Below the pieces are notes generated by a model. It was given only the letters and a program-made list of their open reading frames with translations, was not told where the DNA came from and ran no database searches. Position numbers and translations under genes: made by a program. Positions 50,588 to 60,301 of a stretch of 64,000 nt of DNA are shown piece after piece (position 1 is the stretch's first letter; every line of letters starts with the position of its first letter). The DNA lies in contig JAIQFE010000002.1 of the NCBI GenBank assembly GCA_020073445.1, positions 62,001 through 126,000 on the forward strand, given 5' to 3'. The stretch is from Terriglobia bacterium. Lineage in GTDB: Bacteria > Acidobacteriota > Terriglobia > Bryobacterales > Bryobacteraceae.

Positions 50588-52078
50588 ATGCGTTGGAACG
50601 TAACGGTGGTTTTGGCAGTTATCGCGATACCTGCGGCGGCGGCGACCTGCGAGAGCCTGGCGCAGCTCACATTGCAGAACACGACGATCACGACGGCTCA
50701 GTCGGTCGCGGCGGGGGCCTTTACTCAGGGAAAACAGGATGACGTCTTCCGCGATCTGCCGGCCTTCTGCCGCGTGGCGGCGACCATCCGTCCCGTAGCC
50801 GATTCCGAAATCAAGATCGAAGTCTGGATGCCGTCGTCAGGATGGAATGGGAAATTTCGCGGCACTGGCAACGGCGGACTGGGCGGATCCATGAACTTCA
50901 ACGGGATCGCGGCGGCCATGCGGGGCGGCTACGCGGTGGCGGGGAACAACACCGGCCACGACGGAGGCGCCAGCCTGATGATGGGGCATCCGGAGAGGAT
51001 TCGCGATTTCGGCGAACGCGCGGGCCATGAGATGACCGTCAAGGCCAAGGCGATCGTGGAGGCGTTTTACAACGACCGTCCGCGGCATTCGTATATGGTC
51101 GAGTGCGGAGGCGGCAGTATGGCCGCGCTGAAAGCGGCACAACGTTTTCCCACCGATTACGACGGCCTGGTAGCGGGCGGTCTGGCCACATACCTGACGC
51201 ATCACGTGTTCGGGCAGATCTGGATCTGGCAGGCGACCCATCTGGATCCGGCCAGCACCATCCCGCCGGAGAAATTCCCGGCCATTCACAACGCGGTGCT
51301 GGCGGCGTGCGACCGCCTCGACGGTGTGCAGGATGGCGTGCTGGAGGATCCCACACGCTGCAAGTTCGATCCCAAGGTTCTGGAGTGCAAGACCGCCGAC
51401 GGCCCCACGTGTCTGACCAAGCCGCAAGTAGAGGCGGCGCGCAAGCTCTATGCGCCTGCGACGAATCCTCGAACGAAGAAGGAGATTTTCGGGCCGCTAT
51501 TCCCGGGCAGCGAGCTGTTATGGGCACAGTCGGCGGGTCCGGCGCCGGTGTCGATTTCGTCGGATTTCTTCAAGTATTTCGCGTTCAAGGATCCGGCCTG
51601 GGATCCCATGAAGCGGCCGATCAACTTCGATAGCGATTTGGCGCTCGCGGATACGCCGGAGAACACCGTCATTAACGCCAACGACCCGGATATCGGCAAA
51701 TTCACCGAGCGCGGCGGCAAGCTGATCGTCTACGGGGGCTGGAGCGACGCCGGGATTCCGCCGCGGCTCGCGGTGGACTATTACAAGAGCGTGGTGGATA
51801 AGCTGGGTGCTCGCGCGGTGAAGGACTCGATGCGCCTGTTCATGGTGCCGGGAATGGGGCATTGCAACGGCGGCGACGCGACGGACACCTTCGACATGCA
51901 GAGCGCGATCGAGCGGTGGGTGGAGCAGGGCAAGGCTCCGGACCGGATCGAAGCGTCGCGGGTGCGGGATGGCAAGACGGATCGGACTCGTCCGCTGTGC
52001 CCGTATCCGCAGGTGGCAAAGTATAAGGGGTCCGGGAGTACCGACGAGTCGGCGAATTTCAGCTGTAAGGCGCCCTAA
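50588..52078 (+). CDS. Tannase/feruloyl-esterase family protein lacking the serine nucleophile
   Basis: A 496-residue exported protein (signal to about 18) of the tannase/feruloyl esterase family, with the usual order: CESLAQLTL, LPAFCRVAATI, GNGGLGGSM, GHPERIRDFGERAGHEMTV, and late VYGGWSDAG (Asp) and GMGHCNGGD (His-Cys). At the nucleophile position it reads VECGGGSM (Cys 173, Gly 174), where its two paralogues read GCSAGG and GCSTGG. Ser is thus missing, although the Cys of the CS-D-HC motif is kept. It may be inactive, or a nearby Ser 177 may serve. Start ATG 50588 has AGGGAG upstream. Confidence 0.82.
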   Translation: MRWNVTVVLAVIAIPAAAATCESLAQLTLQNTTITTAQSVAAGAFTQGKQDDVFRDLPAFCRVAATIRPVADSEIKIEVWMPSSGWNGKFRGTGNGGLGGSMNFNGIAAAMRGGYAVAGNNTGHDGGASLMMGHPERIRDFGERAGHEMTVKAKAIVEAFYNDRPRHSYMVECGGGSMAALKAAQRFPTDYDGLVAGGLATYLTHHVFGQIWIWQATHLDPASTIPPEKFPAIHNAVLAACDRLDGVQDGVLEDPTRCKFDPKVLECKTADGPTCLTKPQVEAARKLYAPATNPRTKKEIFGPLFPGSELLWAQSAGPAPVSISSDFFKYFAFKDPAWDPMKRPINFDSDLALADTPENTVINANDPDIGKFTERGGKLIVYGGWSDAGIPPRLAVDYYKSVVDKLGARAVKDSMRLFMVPGMGHCNGGDATDTFDMQSAIERWVEQGKAPDRIEASRVRDGKTDRTRPLCPYPQVAKYKGSGSTDESANFSCKAP

Positions 52079-52096
52079 CCGGCCTGGAGGCCGGTT
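52077..52096. repeat. Palindromic repeat after the first tannase gene
   Basis: AACCGGCCT-GG-AGGCCGGTT, a 9-bp stem overlapping the stop codon. Similar in design to the other small palindromes in this window and probably a transcript end. Confidence 0.65.
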
Positions 52097-52156
52097 CTAC
52101 TGTTGGGTCGTACGGTTGGGATATGATCGATAACCAGGGCAAGGGAGACTGAATTC

Positions 52157-53671
52157 ATGTTGAAATACGCAGCGCTGATCTTCGTTGGTTCTTACGCGAT
52201 GGGCGCAACCTGTGAGAGTCTGAGCTCGCTCTCGATTCCGCATTCGACGGTCGTCGCCGAGTCCGTGGCGGCAGGGGCGTTCGCGCCGCCGGCGCCCGCG
52301 GGCGGAAAAGGCAAGGCTAAGGGCGGCGACTCGTACGCCAACCTGCCGGCGTTCTGCCGCGTCCAGGTGACCTCGAAACCTTCCGCCGACTCCGATATCA
52401 AGATCGAGTACTGGCTGCCGGTTTCTGGCTGGAACGGGAACTTCGAAGCCAACGGCAACGGCGGTTGGAGCGGCGCGATTACGCCCAACACGCTCGCCGC
52501 GGGAATGCAGCGCGGATATGCATCGGCAATGACCGATACCGGCCACGAGGGCGGCAGCGCGAGCTTCGCCATGGGCCATCCGGAAAAGGTGATCGACTTC
52601 GGCTACCGGGCTGTCCATGAAATGGCGACCACCGGCAAGGCGCTGATCAAGGCATTCTATGGGCGCGATGCCAAGCATTCCTATTGGAACGGCTGTTCGG
52701 CGGGCGGCCGGCAGGGCCTGATGGAAGCGCAGCGGTATCCGGAAGACTTCGACGCGATCGTGGCGGGCTCTCCGGCGATCAATTTTACCGGACGATCCGC
52801 GCAGGCGGTATGGATCGGACAGGCCACGCTTAAGGATGAAGCGAGTGCTCTGCCGCCGGCGAAATTCGCAGTGATCCACGACGCGGTACTGGAAGCCTGC
52901 GATGGCCGGGCCCCGGCGGGAGACGGCGTGAAGGATGGCGTTCTGGACGATCCTACCAAGTGTAAATTCGACCCGAAGACGCTCGAATGCAAAGGTGCGG
53001 ATGCGCCCACGTGTTTGACCTCCGCGCAGGTGGAGACCGTTCGCAAGATCTATTCCGATGTAGTCAACCCGCGCACCAAGAGCGTGATCTTCGAAGGCCA
53101 CGAACCGGGCAGCGAAAACGGCTGGACCACCATGGCGGGCAACAACGTGTTCACCATCGCGACGGATACGTTTAAGTACGCCGTGTTCGAAGACACCAAC
53201 TGGGATTACAAGACACTAAACTTCGATAGCGACATGGCGAAGACGGAAGAGAAGACGGGTAAAGTGGTCAACGCGCTCGATCCCAATCTGAAGCCGTTCC
53301 TGGCGCGCGGAGGCAAGATCATCCAGTATCACGGCTGGGCAGACCCGCAGATTTCGCCGCGCAGCAGCGTCGAATACTACAAGAGCGTAGCGAAAGCCAT
53401 GGGCGGGCCGAGTAAGATCAACGACAACTACCGGTTATTCATGATCCCGGGCATGGCGCACTGCGGCGGCGGGGATGCCACGGCAAATTTCGATATGCTG
53501 GCCGCGCTCGAGCAATGGGTCGACACCGGCAAGGCTCCGGACCGCATTGAGGCCTCGCGGGTTCGGAATGGTCAGACCGACCGGACGCGTCCGCTGTGCG
53601 CGTATCCGCAGGTAGCGACCTACAAAGGATCGGGGAGCACGGACGATACCGCCAACTTCGTTTGCAAGTAG
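52157..53671 (+). CDS. Tannase/feruloyl-esterase family hydrolase, second paralogue
   Basis: A 504-residue exported esterase (signal to about residue 15, ending AMGATC). The full CS-D-HC triad motif is present: NGCSAGGRQ (Ser 181), YHGWADPQISP (Asp) and GMAHCGGGD (His-Cys). Family parts LPAFCRVQVTSKP, GNGGWSGAIT, GHPEKVIDFGYRAVHEM and the end RTRPLCAYPQVATYKGSGS are all visible. It would cleave ester bonds of gallate or feruloyl compounds outside the cytoplasm. 78 bp after the serine-less paralogue. Confidence 0.9.
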   Translation: MLKYAALIFVGSYAMGATCESLSSLSIPHSTVVAESVAAGAFAPPAPAGGKGKAKGGDSYANLPAFCRVQVTSKPSADSDIKIEYWLPVSGWNGNFEANGNGGWSGAITPNTLAAGMQRGYASAMTDTGHEGGSASFAMGHPEKVIDFGYRAVHEMATTGKALIKAFYGRDAKHSYWNGCSAGGRQGLMEAQRYPEDFDAIVAGSPAINFTGRSAQAVWIGQATLKDEASALPPAKFAVIHDAVLEACDGRAPAGDGVKDGVLDDPTKCKFDPKTLECKGADAPTCLTSAQVETVRKIYSDVVNPRTKSVIFEGHEPGSENGWTTMAGNNVFTIATDTFKYAVFEDTNWDYKTLNFDSDMAKTEEKTGKVVNALDPNLKPFLARGGKIIQYHGWADPQISPRSSVEYYKSVAKAMGGPSKINDNYRLFMIPGMAHCGGGDATANFDMLAALEQWVDTGKAPDRIEASRVRNGQTDRTRPLCAYPQVATYKGSGSTDDTANFVCK

Positions 53672-53674
53672 TCC

Positions 53675-54946
53675 CTAGGCGTGTGCAATAAGCGTAGGCG
53701 TATTGAACGCGCGATCCCGGATCGCTGCGAAGCGCGGATCGGCGCGGAGCGGATCTACTCGCGGGTCGACATCCAGGACAAATAGCGCCGCGGAGTTTTC
53801 ATCGGCCGCGCGCTCCAGTTCGAGAAAAGCTTCGTCTTTGCGGTCCAGCGCGTGCAGGAGCTGGGCCTGGAAATAGGCGTCCACGTACTCGGTCTGGCGA
53901 AGCTCTTCGAGCTGCTGCAAAATTGCCAGAGCGTCCGCGCGCCGGCCGCTGTTTACCAGGCAGATCGCTTCGAGCGCGCGCAACCAGGGAAGATCCGGAC
54001 AGAGAACGGTGGCCATACGGTATTGCTTGAGCGCTTCTTCGGTGTCGCCGGAAAGTTCCAGAGCCTGCGCGTAAAGCGCCCGGCTCAGCGGCAGATAGGG
54101 ATGCAATTCTAGCGCCTGACGCGCGGCGGCCAGAGCCTCGGGCAATTCCCTGCGGAAGAAGCGCACGAAAACCTCGGAAGCGGGAAGTTGCACCCACAGC
54201 GGGTCGATCGCGCGAACCGCTTCTACCTGTTCGAGAGCCTCGTCCAAGCGTCCGGTGCCGGCATACAGCATAATCAGGCGCATGTGCACGGGCACCCACT
54301 TGGGTTTTTCCCGCAGTGCTTGCAGAAGATCCGCCTCGGCTTCCGCGATTCGGTGTTCAAAGATGTGCAGTCCCTGGGCGCGATCGGCGCGCAGGTCGGG
54401 CGTCAGGCCGCTTAATGCGACGGCTCGGCGGTGCGCGTCGAGAAACCCCTGATACATCTCGCGGGCTGGCCGCATTCCGCAGGTGCCCAGCATCATGTAG
54501 CATAGCGAGGCTCCTTCGAACGCCCGGGGATCGTTGCTTTCGCGCGCCGCACGCTCGAAGTAGCACAGCCCTTTCTCAAATCCTTCGCGGGTGCAGCGAC
54601 TCCAGCAGTGCCAGCCCTGCCGGACCAGATCCTCGGAATTAGGAGTCTCGAAACTGTAGCCCAAGCGAGGACGATAACTGATCCACGGGCCGAATTCGCC
54701 CAGAATCTTCTTCACTTCCCCGACCGTGACGGCAACGGTGTGCTTGGATACCACGGTGCCGTTCCAAGCTTCTTGAATCATCTGCTCGTAATTCACGTGC
54801 CGGCCGCTGTTTTGAACCAGCACCTGCAAAACGTGGAACGCCTGAGGCCGGACCTCGATCTCAATGCCGTCTCGCAGTAAACGGGAATTGCCGGCGTCAA
54901 GACAGAAGGGGCCAAACGGAATAGGTTCGACGGGGACTCTCACCAT
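53675..54946 (-). CDS. Winged-helix (OmpR-type) regulator fused to TPR repeats
   Basis: A 423-residue protein. Residues 8-105 form a Trans_reg_C domain (PFGPFCLDAGNSRLLRDGIEI, RPQAFHVLQVLVQNSG, HTVAVTVGEVKKILGEFG, YRPRLGYSFE). The remainder is TPR-like helical repeats (LPEALAAARQALELHPYLPLSRA). There is no receiver domain, so the TPR part may sense a ligand or partner. I start at ATG 54946 because GAGG lies near it; a longer frame adds 19 residues. Divergent from the TonB-dependent receptor with 155 bp between them, so it may control that gene and the esterases. Confidence 0.8.
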   Translation of the reverse strand: MVRVPVEPIPFGPFCLDAGNSRLLRDGIEIEVRPQAFHVLQVLVQNSGRHVNYEQMIQEAWNGTVVSKHTVAVTVGEVKKILGEFGPWISYRPRLGYSFETPNSEDLVRQGWHCWSRCTREGFEKGLCYFERAARESNDPRAFEGASLCYMMLGTCGMRPAREMYQGFLDAHRRAVALSGLTPDLRADRAQGLHIFEHRIAEAEADLLQALREKPKWVPVHMRLIMLYAGTGRLDEALEQVEAVRAIDPLWVQLPASEVFVRFFRRELPEALAAARQALELHPYLPLSRALYAQALELSGDTEEALKQYRMATVLCPDLPWLRALEAICLVNSGRRADALAILQQLEELRQTEYVDAYFQAQLLHALDRKDEAFLELERAADENSAALFVLDVDPRVDPLRADPRFAAIRDRAFNTPTLIAHA

Positions 54947-55101
54947 AACCGACCTCAAATTTGACGCTGTTTTGATCAACGTCCGATGAAGTCTAGCATA
55001 CAATCGCGTGAGAGGCTAGCCGTGGGGGGAGCCAATTTGCTGCCACTTTATCCTGCCATCCCGCGCTCTACCAGGCCTTCCAAAAACATGAAGGGAGATT
55101 T

Positions 55102-58100
55102 ATGAAAATCGGGAAGTTCCTGCACATTGTGGCGGTCCTCGTGGTTGTGGCGATTGCGGTAAGTGGGGTTGTTTCGGCCCAATCAGCAGGGACCGGGGCA
55201 CTCACCGGGACGCTCACCGACCCCTCCGGCGCCAGCGTTCCGGGCGCTACGGTCACTCTGACGAACACCCAGACCAACCAGGTGCGCACGGCGACCACGG
55301 GAGCTGACGGAACTTATCGGTTCACGTTTATACCGCCGGGAACGTACCGGGTTCGCTTCTCGGCCACGGGCTTCAAGGTATCGGAGGTGTCATCGTTCAA
55401 CGTGAGCGTCACGGAGACACCGGTACTGGATCGGACTCTGGAGATTGGGGCTCAGACCGAGCAAGTGACGGTGGAAGCCGTGCAGGAAACGCTCCAGACG
55501 GCAACATCCACGTTAGGTACAACGGTCGGATCGCGCGTGGTCACGGCGTTACCGCTCAGCAACCGCAACTATTCGCAGATCATTGGTCTGTCGGCCGGAG
55601 TGAACGTGGGCGTGAACAACGCCACGGCCTTCGGAAAGGCCACCCAGGACTTCAGCGTCAACGGCAATGACCCCGGACAGAACAACTACCAGATGGATGG
55701 CGTAGCCATCAACAACAGCGCTAACAGCGGATCCTCGAATGACTCCGGTATCTATGCCGGAATCGGCATTCCGAATCCGGATGCGATTCAGGAATTCAAG
55801 ATCCAGACGTCGACCTACGATGCCAGTTACGGCCGGAATCCGGGGGCGAACGTAAACGTCGTCACCAAGTCGGGCACGAATGATTTTCATGGCTCGGTAT
55901 TCGAGTTCTTCCGCAACGAGGATTTGAACGCCAACAGCTTCTTCCAGAACCGCGACGGCGGCGGCTTGCAGCAGATCCTCAAGCAGAACCAGTTCGGCGG
56001 CGCCATCGGCGGTCCAATTAAGAAGGACAAGCTGTTCTTTTTCGGCAGTTACCAGGGAACGCGGCAGCTGAACGGGGTCGCCGCGGCGGGTACCAGCAAC
56101 GTAGTCTTACCCCCGCTACCCGCGGGTGATCGCAATGCGCCGGGATACCGGGCCGCGTTGGGGGCCGCGCTCTGCCCGGACAACCATCCAGGCGATTCCT
56201 CCTACACCACGTTTCTGGCCTTTCTGATTCCCAGCATTCAGGTGGCCTGTGACGGGTCCAACATCAATCCCGTTTCCCTGGCCATGCTGAATCTGAAAAA
56301 CGCGGATGGGAGCTACTATATTCCGGGTTCGGGCACGGGGACGTTCTCGCGGAAGCAGTTCAGCAGCCCGGCGAAGTATACCGAGGACCAATACATCGTG
56401 AATGCGGATTATGTGCTCAATAGCAGGCACACGCTTTCCGCCCGGTATTTCTACACCCACAATCCACAGACTGTTCCCTTCGGCATAGGCGGACTGCCTG
56501 GAACGCCGATTCACAACGATTATTCGAATACCAATGCGGTCCTGAAGCTGACGTCCGTCATCACCCCTAATTTCGTCAACGAAGCGCGGATGTCGGGCCA
56601 GCGGAACTTTGCGTACGGAACCGATTCGACTCCGGGCACACCCCAGCAGGTGGGCCAGACGCCGATCGTTCCGTCCATGACCGAACTGCCCGTCACGGTG
56701 ATCTTTGGCGGGCCGAGCATGTTCGGTACGCTGGCTCCATCCTTCAGCGTCACGAATCAATTCCAGTACGCCGACCAGATTTCCTGGTCGCATGGGAAGC
56801 ACACGCTTAGAGCTGGTTTCGAACTGGAGAAGACCCAGTGGCCCATAGCCTTTGCGGGCCTCGAGCGCGGATTCCTGTTCTATGGATCTTTTGCCGACTG
56901 GCTGATCGGAAGGGCTGGATGCGCTCCCGGCGACACTACCTGCAGCGTCGCGAATCCGGGCAATACCAATGGCGGCGGAGGCAACATCTTCCAGTGCCTG
57001 TTCTGCGTGCGCAGCGGACCTGCTCCGAACGGGATCATCCACAACTACAAAGAGCAGAACATGAGCGCTTACGTTCAGGACGACTGGAAGGTAAGCGCCA
57101 AATTGAGCCTGAACCTGGGTACACGCTGGGAATACGATGGCACGTACAGCGACAAATACGGCAACCTCACCAACGTGTGGGTCAGCCAGATTCAAAAGGC
57201 TCCCATTCCGCCCACTGGCCCTACGACCTCCGGCGCCGGCCTGCTGGGATATGTCGTGCCGAACAACTATCTGGATCACTATCCCCCGCCGCCCGCTGGA
57301 GTCCTGGTATCGGATCGCAGCCAGCCTGTGCGGACCGGCCCCCCGCTGAGCAATTTTGGCCCCCGGGCTGGCTTCGCGTACCAGTTTTCAAGCAAACTGG
57401 TCATGCGCGGCGGGGCGGGTATTTTCTATGATCGCGTGGCCGGAGACCGTTTCGTACACGGCCTGGAGCAAGGCTATCCATACGCGATTACTCTCGACTA
57501 CAGCGGCGTAGGATCCGCTCCCTTCAGCAATCAGAATCCCTATCCCTCCACTCCGCTTGGAACTTTTGCTTCCCGCTGGGCGAATATTCAAACGGGGGCC
57601 ACGTCCAATCTCAACACTCCGGCCATCGCCGAGAATCTTCATACCCCACTGGTCCGGCAGTACAACCTGACGTTCCAGTATGAGGTCCTGCCGCGATGGG
57701 TAGTCGAGGCCGGCTTTGTAGGATCGAGCGGTATTAATTTGGTGGACCAGTATCACACCATCAACACTCCTGGTCTCGCCAGCCCCGCCAATCCTATCAA
57801 CGGCATAACCGTCAATACCGTGGCGAATGCTGCACTCCGCACGCCGATTCTGGGATATCAGCCCGCGGGCTTCCAAGTCACTTCCTTCGACGGCGTTTCC
57901 AATTACAACAGCCTTCAAATTACCGTGCGAAAACAGTTGTCGCGCGGCTTATCGATGCAGGCCTCCTACACCTGGAGCAAGGACCTCAGCACGCTGGCAG
58001 GTAATTCCTCGAACAGCAACAACCCGAATTTCATCGGCGATAACTATGGACCGGTGGGATTCAATCGGCCGCAACGCCTGATCGTGAACTACAGTTACGA

Positions 58101-58677
58101 TATACCTAGCAGCAACGTGAGGGCGGGGCTCGGCAAACTGGTGAGCGGTTGGAATCTATCCGGCTTGACCACGCTTCAGGGCGGCTCGTTGATGACAATC
58201 ACCGATCAGGGTACGGGAACTGTCTACGGGTTGGGTACTTTCGTTACAGCCCGCGCGCAAATGTGTCCGGGATCTACCTATGGGTCCATCGCAACCTCCG
58301 GCGGCACCGAAGCGAGGCTGGGAGGCGTGAGCGGCGGGCCGGGGTACCTGAACACGAGCGCATTCTGCTCGGCTCCGGCAGCTCCCAACTCAGAGGCGGC
58401 TTTCCCGGGCGGTCCGCTTCCGACTGTGTTCGGCAATTCCGGCGTTGGTATCGTGAGCGGTCCGGGGCAGTTTAACTGGGATATCTCTCTGATCAAGAAC
58501 ACCCAGATCACCGAGCGCCAAGCGATCCAACTGCGTGCGGAATTCTTCAACACCTTCAATCACCCGCAGTTTGGCAATCCGGCCGTCGCCTTGGATACGC
58601 CGGCAACGTTCGGACAGATCACTACGACGACGGTGAACCCGCGCGTCCTTCAGTTTGCGCTGAAGTACTCGTTCTAA
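55102..58677 (+). CDS. TonB-dependent receptor, Oar-like, with carboxypeptidase-regulatory domain
   Basis: A 1191-residue outer-membrane receptor. Signal peptide to about residue 28, an N-terminal CarboxypepD_reg-like domain (LTGTLTDPSGASVPGATVTL, GADGTYRFTFIPPGTYRV), a plug-like region (SNRNYSQIIGLSAGV, FSVNGNDPGQNNYQMDGVAI) and a large barrel, ending with the aromatic residue in LKYSF. This class is very common in Acidobacteria and is thought to import large or complex compounds. The region upstream holds the divergent regulator. It has a GGGAG ribosome site. Neighbouring tannase-family genes suggest phenolic or glycosidic substrates. Confidence 0.9.
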   Translation: MKIGKFLHIVAVLVVVAIAVSGVVSAQSAGTGALTGTLTDPSGASVPGATVTLTNTQTNQVRTATTGADGTYRFTFIPPGTYRVRFSATGFKVSEVSSFNVSVTETPVLDRTLEIGAQTEQVTVEAVQETLQTATSTLGTTVGSRVVTALPLSNRNYSQIIGLSAGVNVGVNNATAFGKATQDFSVNGNDPGQNNYQMDGVAINNSANSGSSNDSGIYAGIGIPNPDAIQEFKIQTSTYDASYGRNPGANVNVVTKSGTNDFHGSVFEFFRNEDLNANSFFQNRDGGGLQQILKQNQFGGAIGGPIKKDKLFFFGSYQGTRQLNGVAAAGTSNVVLPPLPAGDRNAPGYRAALGAALCPDNHPGDSSYTTFLAFLIPSIQVACDGSNINPVSLAMLNLKNADGSYYIPGSGTGTFSRKQFSSPAKYTEDQYIVNADYVLNSRHTLSARYFYTHNPQTVPFGIGGLPGTPIHNDYSNTNAVLKLTSVITPNFVNEARMSGQRNFAYGTDSTPGTPQQVGQTPIVPSMTELPVTVIFGGPSMFGTLAPSFSVTNQFQYADQISWSHGKHTLRAGFELEKTQWPIAFAGLERGFLFYGSFADWLIGRAGCAPGDTTCSVANPGNTNGGGGNIFQCLFCVRSGPAPNGIIHNYKEQNMSAYVQDDWKVSAKLSLNLGTRWEYDGTYSDKYGNLTNVWVSQIQKAPIPPTGPTTSGAGLLGYVVPNNYLDHYPPPPAGVLVSDRSQPVRTGPPLSNFGPRAGFAYQFSSKLVMRGGAGIFYDRVAGDRFVHGLEQGYPYAITLDYSGVGSAPFSNQNPYPSTPLGTFASRWANIQTGATSNLNTPAIAENLHTPLVRQYNLTFQYEVLPRWVVEAGFVGSSGINLVDQYHTINTPGLASPANPINGITVNTVANAALRTPILGYQPAGFQVTSFDGVSNYNSLQITVRKQLSRGLSMQASYTWSKDLSTLAGNSSNSNNPNFIGDNYGPVGFNRPQRLIVNYSYDIPSSNVRAGLGKLVSGWNLSGLTTLQGGSLMTITDQGTGTVYGLGTFVTARAQMCPGSTYGSIATSGGTEARLGGVSGGPGYLNTSAFCSAPAAPNSEAAFPGGPLPTVFGNSGVGIVSGPGQFNWDISLIKNTQITERQAIQLRAEFFNTFNHPQFGNPAVALDTPATFGQITTTTVNPRVLQFALKYSF

Positions 58678-58771
58678 TGTTGTGGGGCTCGGCCGTTACC
58701 TTTGGAGGCTGCGGACCGAGTCTTTCCCGACGAAATGGGCGTGGTAGTAGGCTAGTATGGAGCCGCTGACC

Positions 58772-60289
58772 ATGACCAGACCCATTACGCTTCTGATGAC
58801 GATTGCCGCGTGCGGCATCGCCCCCGTGTTCGGTGCGTCGACGTGCGAGAGTTTGACATCACTGAAGCTGAAGAACACGACCATCACCATGGCGGAGACG
58901 GTCGCTGCGGGAACGTTCACATCGCCTCTTCCCGCGCCCAAAGGCAAGCAGCCGCAGGCATTCCGGAGTCTTCCCGCATTCTGCCGCGTGGCGGCGACGC
59001 TCACGCCGGTCGCCGATTCCGAAATCAAAATTGAGGTCTGGCTGCCCGAAACCGGCTGGAACGGAAATCTGCAATCGGTGGGCAACGGCGCTTGGGCCGG
59101 GACCATCAGCTATCCCGCCATGGCGACCGCGCTCACGGCAGGCTATGCGACTGCGAGCAACGACACGGGCCACACCGGCGGCGATCCGGCGACGTTCGTC
59201 CCGGGACATCCGGAGAAGGTGATCGACTTTTCGTATCGCGCCGTGCATGAGATGACGGTCGCAGCGAAAGCGATCATCAATGGACGATATGGCACCAGTC
59301 CGAAATACTCCTACTGGAACGGATGCTCCACGGGCGGACGCCAAGCGCTAACGGAAGCACAGCGCTATGCCGCCGATTACGACGGGATCATCGCGGGCGC
59401 GGCGGCAATCTACACCACGCACCTCCAGGGTGCGCAAGTGTGGAGCGCGGAGGTCGTGCACAAGGACGAAGCCAGCTACATCCCGCCTGCAAAATACGCC
59501 GTTCTGCACGCTGCGGTGCTCGAGGCCTGTGACGAACTTGATGGCGTAAAGGACGGGGTTCTCGAGAATCCCATGAAATGCCACTTCGATCCGCAGAAGC
59601 TGCTTTGCAAGGATTCAGACGGTTCCTTGTGTTTGACGGCGCCGCAAGTGGAGGCCGCGCGGCAGATCTACGCGGGGCCCAAAAACTCGCAAGGGAAGTC
59701 ACTGTTCCCTGGGCTCGAGCGCGGGAGCGAAACCGGATGGGCGACGCTGTCCGGCACCAAGCCCATGGCGCTTGCCGACGAGACTTACAAATTCCTGGTG
59801 TTTAAAGACGCCGACTGGAACTATCTGAACTTCAACGCCGAGCGCGATATCGCAACGGGCGACAAGACGGCGGGCTCGTTGATGAACTCGATCGATCCCA
59901 ACCTAAAGCCGCTGTTCAGCCGCGGCGGGAAGGTGCTGATGTATCACGGCTGGGCCGATCCGGGAATCGCTCCGCAGAGCAGCGTCAATTACTATAACAG
60001 CGTGATCGAAAAACTTGGTAAGGCAGCCGTGTCGAATTCCATGCGCCTGTTCATGGTTCCGGGCATGGGGCACTGCGCGGGTGGGGATGGCACCAGCACG
60101 TTTAACATGATGGACGCCATCAGCACTTGGGTGGAGCAAGGCAAGGCTCCGGATCGGATTGAGGCGTCACGCGTCCGCGCCGGAAAGACGGACCGCACGC
60201 GTCCGCTATGTCCGTATCCGCAAGTTGCCGTTTACAATGGATCGGGTAGTACCGATGAGTCGGCGAACTTTTCTTGTAAGGTGCAGTAA
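58772..60289 (+). CDS. Tannase/feruloyl-esterase family hydrolase, third paralogue
   Basis: A 505-residue exported esterase (signal to about residue 21, VFGAST). Active-site motif NGCSTGGRQ (Ser 186), MYHGWADPGIAPQ (Asp) and GMGHCAGGD (His-Cys) are all intact. LPAFCRVAATLTPVADSEIKIE closely matches the 50588 paralogue, so the three genes come from local duplication. I choose ATG 58772 because GGAG is 9 bases before it; the ATG at 58757 has none. It is followed 12 bp later by the metallo-beta-lactamase fusion gene, likely the same transcript. Confidence 0.9.
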   Translation: MTRPITLLMTIAACGIAPVFGASTCESLTSLKLKNTTITMAETVAAGTFTSPLPAPKGKQPQAFRSLPAFCRVAATLTPVADSEIKIEVWLPETGWNGNLQSVGNGAWAGTISYPAMATALTAGYATASNDTGHTGGDPATFVPGHPEKVIDFSYRAVHEMTVAAKAIINGRYGTSPKYSYWNGCSTGGRQALTEAQRYAADYDGIIAGAAAIYTTHLQGAQVWSAEVVHKDEASYIPPAKYAVLHAAVLEACDELDGVKDGVLENPMKCHFDPQKLLCKDSDGSLCLTAPQVEAARQIYAGPKNSQGKSLFPGLERGSETGWATLSGTKPMALADETYKFLVFKDADWNYLNFNAERDIATGDKTAGSLMNSIDPNLKPLFSRGGKVLMYHGWADPGIAPQSSVNYYNSVIEKLGKAAVSNSMRLFMVPGMGHCAGGDGTSTFNMMDAISTWVEQGKAPDRIEASRVRAGKTDRTRPLCPYPQVAVYNGSGSTDESANFSCKVQ

Positions 60290-60301
60290 TTAAGGAGCAA
60301 C

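Noticed and set aside
54947-55101. A promoter TTGATC...TACAAT for the TonB-dependent receptor
   Set aside because: The spacer is 21 bases, too long for a normal sigma-70 promoter, so I did not list it.
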